From: Megamerina dolium
Taxonomy: Eukaryota; Arthropoda; Insecta; Diptera; Megamerinidae
Length of the DNA stretch: 64,000 bases
Direction of reading: 5' to 3'
Assembly (NCBI GenBank): GCA_963854835.1
Contig: OY978528.1
Location: 34,145,335 to 34,209,334, forward strand
Shown: piece after piece, positions 59,001 to 64,000 of the stretch
How positions within the stretch are numbered: position 1 is the stretch's first letter
Layout: each line of letters begins with the position of its first letter
The notes under the pieces: generated by a model
The model's database searches: none
The model's input: only the letters and a program-made list of their open reading frames with translations
What the model was told of the DNA's origin: nothing
Translations under genes and position numbers: made by a program

Positions 59001-59652
59001 CGGCTTGGACTTGTATCATTCTTCATGGTCTTAATGGCCGCAGTACCAAATGCAGTGGATAAAGTTGCCGTCGATAGTGCTGCTGTAGTGAGTGCCGACG
59101 CGTGATGATGATGACTATTATGATGATGCAATGACGACGATGTCGATTTAGCCTTTACTTTCGATTTTAAATTTGCAATACCACGACGTATACGTGAAGG
59201 CTCTGCATCGGCCTCTAGCAATACTTCTGTCTCAACATCTGAACCAGAATCACCTTTCTGCGTTTTATGATGATGACGATCATGTGGATGACGCTGTTTG
59301 TGCTCTTGATCTAAGGGAAGCTCTTCGCTGATGGAAGTATTTACTGCAGTATTTTCTTGATCGGAATCAGCCTCGTTTTGTGGTTGTTCACCTGTGTAAA
59401 TGTTACCAATTTATAGTGTTTATTATTGTGATGCAATTTATATAATTACCTTTAGTTGGTACAGTTGGCAATGCTTGGTTGCTACTACTTTTGGACGATT
59501 TTATATCTTCAATGGTTTGTGAAACTTTACCCTTGATCAATTTCCAGGTACCAACAGAAGCAGTATCACCACCGCCACCTGCACTACTTGAGAAAGCTGT
59601 TATAAGATTGGGACCAGTGGTTGTTGGTGAGACACCTTCTATGCTGCCCGAT
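52875..59652 (-). CDS. Tex2: TEX2-like SMP-domain lipid-transfer protein, 12 exons, 5' partial
   Basis: An ER-anchored protein of membrane contact sites; the TEX2/Nvj2 family moves lipids between bilayers through its SMP domain. The exons are 59450-59652, 58313-59391, 57950-58251, 57611-57887, 57431-57549, 57210-57351, 55707-56018, 55461-55547, 53949-54137, 53423-53874, 53129-53353 and 52875-53061. All have GT..AG introns and matching phases, giving 1190 visible residues plus stop. Two membrane segments lie near 343-382. A PH-like region follows (about 428-670: GWMNEVDSYDP, RKRYFNRKYP, REKEDWYRRF). The SMP domain runs from about 850 to 1175 (VVWANVLIGRVLYS, LPSFMEDVIITEINLG, IPPPPSDRVWLAFRGPPRLW). 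Vertebrate TEX2 has about 1130 residues, so only a modest N-terminal part is missing. The first exon seen starts in mid-codon; upstream exons were not found to 64000. Confidence 0.95.
53129..53353 (-). CDS. Tex2: TEX2 exon (SMP domain)
   Basis: FTVFNTSPGNARRIFKIVDR through VEVKGLVGRGTINIPPPPSD. Split codons at both ends; donor GTAAGT. Confidence 0.94.
53423..53874 (-). CDS. Tex2: TEX2 exon (SMP domain and Ser-rich insert)
   Basis: LPSFMEDVIITEINLGNTPP starts the conserved SMP core. The second half is an acidic Ser-rich linker (AESSGGSSSDSESTGAG) of the kind also found inside vertebrate TEX2. Donor GTATGT. Confidence 0.94.
53949..54137 (-). CDS. Tex2: TEX2 exon (start of SMP domain)
   Basis: HRRKKRPEDELWKGIDQSLF, then VVWANVLIGRVLYSCLHDS. 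Acceptor ATTAAAG, which is weaker than usual, but the phase fits both neighbours. Donor GTAGGT. Confidence 0.92.
54250..54820 (+). pseudogene. mariner transposase remnant in a TEX2 intron
   Basis: The + strand reads PKIHSWKMMLCIWWDQKGMV, YYELIKMAEAVHGDHYRQQL, ALNHKRPKWAIH and GWEVLPDPPYSPDIASSG: the catalytic core of a mariner transposase with several stops. It is antisense to TEX2. A second relic of the same lineage lies at 59938-60440; both contain GGTCATTAGTAGTATTAAAT. Confidence 0.8.
54821..55460. other. TEX2 intron, nothing recognised
   Basis: AT-rich intron sequence; the small frames do not look coding. Confidence 0.5.
55461..55547 (-). CDS. Tex2: TEX2 small exon
   Basis: 29 codons, KACNQTRIPVLKMSQPNDDE then EDRTKKKRV: a charged linker before the SMP domain. 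Phase 0 at both ends; donor GTATGT. The acceptor CATTTAG is the one that keeps the whole exon open. Confidence 0.82.
55707..56018 (-). CDS. Tex2: TEX2 exon (acidic linker)
   Basis: 104 codons: a Thr/Ser-rich part, then an acidic stretch (DFEDLGGDVDLEDNAVDE), then NPPDYIRFMSLYQ, the conserved segment that leads to the SMP domain. Donor GTATGT. Confidence 0.92.
56062..56372 (-). mobile_element. tRNA-derived SINE in a TEX2 intron
   Basis: On the - strand a head with TAGTGCGTTGGTC and the B-box-like GTTCAATCCCC comes first. The body follows (CGGAACCCACCTGTCGGCAA, TTGCCATGAAAACGC), then GAGAAGCTCGG and CACATATTTATTT. Near full length; inserted in sense with TEX2. Confidence 0.78.
56450..56880 (+). 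pseudogene. possible LINE remnant with an RNase H-like segment
   Basis: More GC-rich than the surrounding intron. One frame reads NMHLLCVPSHSHVPW, which resembles the W/C-VPGHS block of LINE RNase H domains. The rest is broken. Weak evidence. Confidence 0.3.
57210..57351 (-). CDS. Tex2: TEX2 exon (end of PH-like region)
   Basis: YRRFLAASTGHVHDRELSLA onward. The first codon is split; donor GTATGC. Confidence 0.93.
57431..57549 (-). CDS. Tex2: TEX2 exon (PH-like region)
   Basis: LQNLQDTLIVDADLQHFSIP, then LLLFSRGDREKEDW, the most conserved part of the PH-like fold in this family. Confidence 0.93.
57611..57887 (-). CDS. Tex2: TEX2 exon (PH-like region with insert)
   Basis: YFNRKYPMQLIIKNSPEHRI followed by a variable acidic insert. 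It is preceded by a very short intron (57888-57949, 62 bp), which is needed because reading through would hit TGA. Confidence 0.93.
57950..58251 (-). CDS. Tex2: TEX2 exon (PH-like region)
   Basis: GWMNEVDSYDPNSFHISMSK, then SVYVKLEGRSFVGV, to LGLARKR. Matches the family block after the membrane segments. Acceptor TTCTACAG, donor GTGAAT. Confidence 0.94.
58313..59391 (-). CDS. Tex2: TEX2 large exon with the membrane segments
   Basis: 359 codons. It has a His-rich stretch (HHHNSHHHHA), basic and Ser-rich disordered parts, and near its 3' end the hydrophobic pair VPLLAIVTFTLILMLPINDF and GVFACLLCFSILDVLCGTI that anchors the protein in the ER. Acceptor TTTACACAG, donor GTAATT. Confidence 0.94.
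59450..59652 (-). CDS. Tex2: first visible TEX2 exon
   Basis: Starts in mid-codon: SGSIEGVSPTTTGPNLITAF, then WKLIKGKVSQTIEDIKSSK, an amphipathic Lys-rich block. Acceptor CTATTCCCAG. At least one more coding exon must exist upstream. Confidence 0.9.
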
Positions 59653-59937
59653 CTGGGAATAGTGTAATAGAATAATTTTGATTTTGATTACATATATTTT
59701 GAGTACTTCAAAAATAATATTTTGGTTTGTCATATGATATTTGTATGAGTATTCCACTTTGCCGACATTTATTTAAGTACTTACAGGGCTGCATAAAAAT
59801 CAATTTCAGAGGAGACAAAATAGAAACGGATAAATACTGCACTTGTCTTGTAAATTTTGCATTAATAGCAATAAATCGTAGTCAAATTAAATACGAGGTA
59901 CGAGAAACAATGGGGTGCCCAAGTATATTTTAAAGGA

Positions 59938-60440
59938 GGAGGTCATTAGTAGTATTAAATTGCATCGCATCATTAGGATATTGACATCAGTAGGTGGGAT
60001 TCTTTCGAAATGTAAGCAACATTTGAAACCAATAATGGGGAACGATACCGAAAACAACTCATCAAATTGAAGCGAGCCTTGAATAAAAAACGGCCGGAAT
60101 GGGTGACCAACCATTAGTCATTTGTTTTCCATCAAGACAATGTTCGGCCGCATGTTCCGCACTCGTTAATATATTCTTGAAAAAAAAAAAAACGGATGGG
60201 AAGTCCTACCCGCCATATAACTCACATATTGCCCCTTCTGACTACGACTTGTTTCAATAAATACAGATGAAAGCGGTTGAAATTTTTACACTCCCTCAAA
60301 TATGGGAAAAAGTTGTAGCTTCCGAAGGAGAATACTTTTAATAAAGTATGTTGTATGAATAGCTGCAGTGTCCCATAACTGAATACGGTATGTTCAGATG
60401 GGTTTAAAATTGCTGAGTACAAAAGCAATTTTCTATTGAT
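59938..60440 (+). pseudogene. mariner transposase remnant in the 5' region of TEX2
   Basis: The + strand has broken pieces including KRPEWVTNH, a catalytic-D block around CATCAAGACAATG (HQDN), GWEVLP and SDYDLFQ. Same lineage as 54250-54820, antisense to TEX2. Confidence 0.7.
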
Positions 60441-60449
60441 TTGGACTTA

Positions 60450-61380
60450 TGAATTTCAATATATAAGACAGTGTAAGTTTCTGAGCTTTATGCCAAAAGC
60501 CTTTCGCTTGGTAATTATATGTATTTTCCAGATTAATCTTCTGCCGAGATGCATTCCAAAATATTTGATTTTATCACGTTGACGTATATTTATATCGTTG
60601 AGATTGACGGGTATGCAGGTATCTCGCTTGAAAGTGAATGTAACCTGGACTGACTTTTTTAGCCAGGCCGTAATTTTGTCTAACCCTCTTTGGCGTTCTA
60701 AGGAAGCTGAGTGTGGAAGAGAGTAAGGCAGTAGTATCATCGTCAAAGGTACCTATGGTGACTCCTTCAGTTGATGAGAAGCGTATATGTAGGATAGGCA
60801 AGGGATTGGACCATTGACCCCACTTTGGAATAAACCAGTTGAACTTTCATGGAGATCAGATTGTTCTTGGTCCTGCAATATAGGACTTGATGAACAAATA
60901 GTATTTAATTTTGAGTGTAATTTTAATTTTGTAAAACAAGTCATCGTGCCAGACGCGATCGAATACTTGTGAGATATCGAGGAATGTCGCTTTGCAATAC
61001 TTTTTCTGTTCGAATGCAGTCCTACAATCCTATGAACCTACTGTGTTAAAAGAAGCAATAGAAAAAGAGTTTTCATGAGTTTAGAAAAAATTGGTAATAG
61101 ACTAATGGGATAATACAATTCAACTTCGTAAGCACTTTTGCCGGGTTTGAGTATCTTTTTTATTTGAGATACTTTCCATTGTGGAGCTACAAAACTAGAT
61201 GTTACTATATTATTCCTTCGTCAGGCAGTTGTTTTTCCTGTGACTAGGTTATATACGGGGGATTGTTTCATGATTGATTTATCAATAGCTGCTTTCAATT
61301 CAGATTTAGAAAATTTATGTATGAGTGGATCCATCTGATGGGTACGGCTTAGCCAAAGTTTGCACATTCTTATCACTTAG
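60450..61380 (-). pseudogene. jockey-type LINE reverse transcriptase remnant
   Basis: The - strand reads KATFLDISQVFDRVWHD near 60970, then the RT catalytic box region TFDDDTTALLS where the first catalytic position follows F (near 60740). After that come VQVTFTFKRDTCIPVNLNDI and KIKYFGMHLGRRLIWKIHI with KRKAFGIKLR. These are the palm and thumb of jockey-clade elements. Multiple frameshifts; same sense as TEX2. Confidence 0.8.
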
Positions 61381-61703
61381 TAGTATTTCACTCACCTTCA
61401 CAAATACGCATCATTTCAACAGCTTTTCATTTTGATTTCATTACTCAGAGTAAAAAATGAAAGAGAGCGCTTTTATTCAAAACAGCTGAGCGAGCAAATA
61501 TAATTTACCCATCATTTTAGGCTCACACATTGTATGCGTTTTTTTAAAAACTCGCCACAAGAACGCTCTTATATATTTAATGATAAAATCATTGAACACA
61601 CCAAGATGCGTAAAATATAACTCACAATTTGATTCGTTTATTTTTCTTTATTGCAACTGAAATTAGGCATTTGATGTTAAAATAAATGTAATTTTAACTT
61701 TTT
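61381..61703. other. flank, nothing recognised
   Basis: AT-rich; no signal. Confidence 0.4.
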
Positions 61704-62139
61704 TATACCCTGCATAATGCAATATGCAAGGTATATTCACTTCGGTCAGATGTTTGTAACCACTTGAAGGAATCTCCGGATATATAGAAAAGTATATATA
61801 TTCGTGATCAGCGTCGCTTAAATTTTCGATTTAACGATGTCCGTCCGTCCGTCTGTCTGTCACCTGGCTGGTTCGCAAGATAACTTGAGTAAATATTCAG
61901 CTATTTTGACGAAATTTGGCATAAGTAACCTATGATCCAAGGGTACGGAGGGGATTGATATTCTGCATGATCAGTCAATAGCCACGCCCACACCAAGCAT
62001 TCAAAGCGACTAACCTCGGAATTTTCAAAATCTTTAACTTGCTATAACTCACTTAATATACCATCTGGGAGAACAATATTTGGCACATAGAGTTATATTA
62101 CACTACTACATAACCATGCCAAAAATAGGCAAGCCACGC
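61704..62139 (+). mobile_element. mini-me/DINE-type Helentron-like element, copy H4, 3'-truncated
   Basis: Starts TATACCCTGCATAATGCAAT and has the core with GTCY (near 61838-61860) and the GATCCAAGGGTACGGAGGGG block. Homology ends within the first monomer. The 3' hairpin is missing. Confidence 0.8.
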
Positions 62140-64000
62140 CTTGAAGTTTGTGTGAAATTTTTTTTCGACATGGTTGAATCACCAAATGTTTTTTTCAACA
62201 TTTCCAACGTTTTGGCACAAGAAATTTTTATCCATAGTAAAAATCGCAACGCACACAAAAGGTTGACTTGTTCCTAATGACGCCGTAACCAAACTAAATG
62301 ACACATAGCAATACAAATTCACAGAATAGTGGCTGACAGTTGTGCCAACCTGGGAAAAAATTTTTTTTGAAATATTCTCAGAGGGAAAATTAAAAAAGAG
62401 AATTTCCGGTTTCCGGGTACTTATGTATGTATGTATGAATTTATGGTAGATTTTTCAAAATTTCAAAAATATGTGCAATCACGTCGAAACGAAATTCATT
62501 TTTAATATAAAAAAAAATTCGAAATTTTGTTTTATATAGAAAGCTCGAAACTGTAAGACTCAGTTTAGAGTAGTTTCATAGATGTCACGTATTTAAAAAT
62601 CGATTAAAACAACTTGCAGATTTCAAATTTTATTCAGAAAAAAAGTATTTTATTTATATGTATTATTATATTTGAGTGAAGATATTAATAATATCATCTG
62701 TCTAATCGACAGTAGCACGCCCACTTTCGGTTCACTTGCTCTCTTTGTATTTTTATATTTCATTTTATAATTGTGTCTGTTTCTCGTTCTCGTTTCTCTC
62801 TACAAGTAAGTAGTATTGAGATTGAATAATGTATCATACAAAGTAGAAATAATGCCATTACTTTTGTCATTTTTGGTATCTATTGAATTTTTCTGCAAAC
62901 TTTTTTTTTAATATATGTATATATATATATATGTATATGTATAGATATATTTATTTATGTATTGTTCTAATAATATGTATGTCGTTTTCATAATTGTTTT
63001 GTAATTTCTGTTTTTATGTAGATATTTCATCTATTTGCTTAAATTTGAATTTCTGTCTTTAATTACTTATATCATTTTCATGGAATATATTGTATTTAAT
63101 AATTATTGCTGTTTAACTGCTATTTGTTTGTTGTGGTTTTGTAATTGATGTGTTGATTTTTTTCTTACTATATTATTTCATTTATATAGCAATGGTTTCA
63201 CTTGTATTCTTTTGCCTTCAATATATATTTGTAATTGAATGCATATTGCATATTGTTTGAATTATTAAAAAACTACAAAATTTTTGCATTTTTCTTGCTT
63301 TTCTTGTTGTTGTATAAATTAAAAAATTGCAATTGTCATTTATTGAAAATGTACTTTTTCCTTTTTGTTTAATAAATTATATGTATGTACATATATAATA
63401 TATGCCTGTATGTATATAAATATAAAATTTAAGAAAAAAAAATTTATTTTACTAATACAATAATATACGTACATATATAAATTTTTAATAAATTTCTCTT
63501 GTTGTATTATGGATGCAAGTATTAATTATTCTTTATATTTACTTATATATGTATATTTGTTTTTGTTTTTTTCTTCTTTTCTTGAATAAATATTTTGCTA
63601 AAGGAATTTTTGCTTTGTTTATTATTAAGGTTTTTGGTTTGCTAGTTTGCTCGCATTACTCGTTTGTTTGCTTGTGTATGTATATAAATTGAATTGGAAG
63701 GATGAGTTTATGGGAGATCCTCCGGCGTTTTGCGGAATAATACAATTTTGATGTAATTTAAGGTACATGCATACTCTAAGAAATAAAAATGCATAATTTA
63801 ATTTAACATATTCAAGTAAGAAAAAACAAAATATATATACGATATATATAAATACTAGATGATTTTATTCTTCGTCGTCATCGTTTCATCTGCTGCCATA
63901 ATTACTCCTGTACTCATTCATGTTTTCATAAAGACTTTTTTGTTTTCTTTTTTAATTTTTCTCTAATTTTATTTATTTATTCATTAAGATTTTGTATAAA
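62140..64000. other. AT-rich right flank, no gene assigned
   Basis: Strongly T-rich. Upstream TEX2 exons or regulatory sequence may lie here, but none could be supported. On the - strand a short frame at about 63889-63930 (MNEYRSNYGSR or, in another frame, MAADETMTTKN) is open only briefly. Confidence 0.4.

Noticed and set aside
58518..59105. 195-codon + strand frame opposite TEX2
   Set aside because: Antisense shadow of the large TEX2 exon.
62080..62277. 65-codon frame
   Set aside because: Runs from the truncated mini-me copy into unrelated sequence.
63880..63935. Possible first exon of TEX2 or end of another gene on the - strand
   Set aside because: Only about 11-17 codons are open, with no convincing splice site or start context.

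Overview
This is an AT-rich, intron-bearing animal window with no bacterial signatures. The two host genes and the repeat content (a rosa-like DD41D element, mini-me/DINE-type elements with a GTCY microsatellite core, mariner relics) point to a higher fly, most likely a tephritid fruit fly. The species assignment is inference.

Two host genes can be read and they are convergent. On the + strand, a complete tetraspanin (269 aa) is encoded by six coding exons spread over 13794-40278. Its second and third introns (5.9 and 17.9 kb) are packed with repeats. On the - strand, 12 exons between 59652 and 52875 encode 1190 residues of a TEX2-type protein: an ER-anchored, PH-like plus SMP-domain lipid-transfer protein. 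Only its 5' coding end is missing, in or beyond the right flank. All its splice junctions keep frame. The two proteins have no obvious joint pathway; they are simply neighbours.

Layout. 0-13 kb: intergenic AT-rich DNA with mariner relics, a nearly intact Tc1-like element with long IR/DR arms and a short transposase intron (2495-4151), a 5'-truncated LINE with target-site duplications (8291-9398) and a second LINE fragment. 13.7-40.3 kb: the tetraspanin gene. Its introns hold a mariner deletion derivative, a hAT deletion derivative with an 8-bp duplication, mini-me/Helentron-like elements carrying up to seven tandem ~310-bp monomers, tRNA-derived SINEs, a MITE with 3-bp duplications and a degenerate LOA/I-like LINE. 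40.9-52 kb: a second MITE copy, a 4.84-kb Ty3/gypsy-type LTR retrotransposon with two identical 112-bp LTRs and a tRNA-Phe primer site (43804-48646), a LINE copy beside it that is itself split by an unclassified insert, and a rosa-like DD41D transposon (50438-51707). 52.9-59.7 kb: TEX2, with mariner, SINE and LINE debris in its introns. 59.7-64 kb: mariner and jockey relics, a truncated mini-me copy and unassigned AT-rich sequence.

No rRNA, functional tRNA or CRISPR array was found. The most interesting material is the repeat biology: tandem arrays growing inside Helentron-like elements, the intron-containing Tc1-like element one nonsense codon from an open frame, and the LTR element whose LTRs look brand new although its frame is broken four times.
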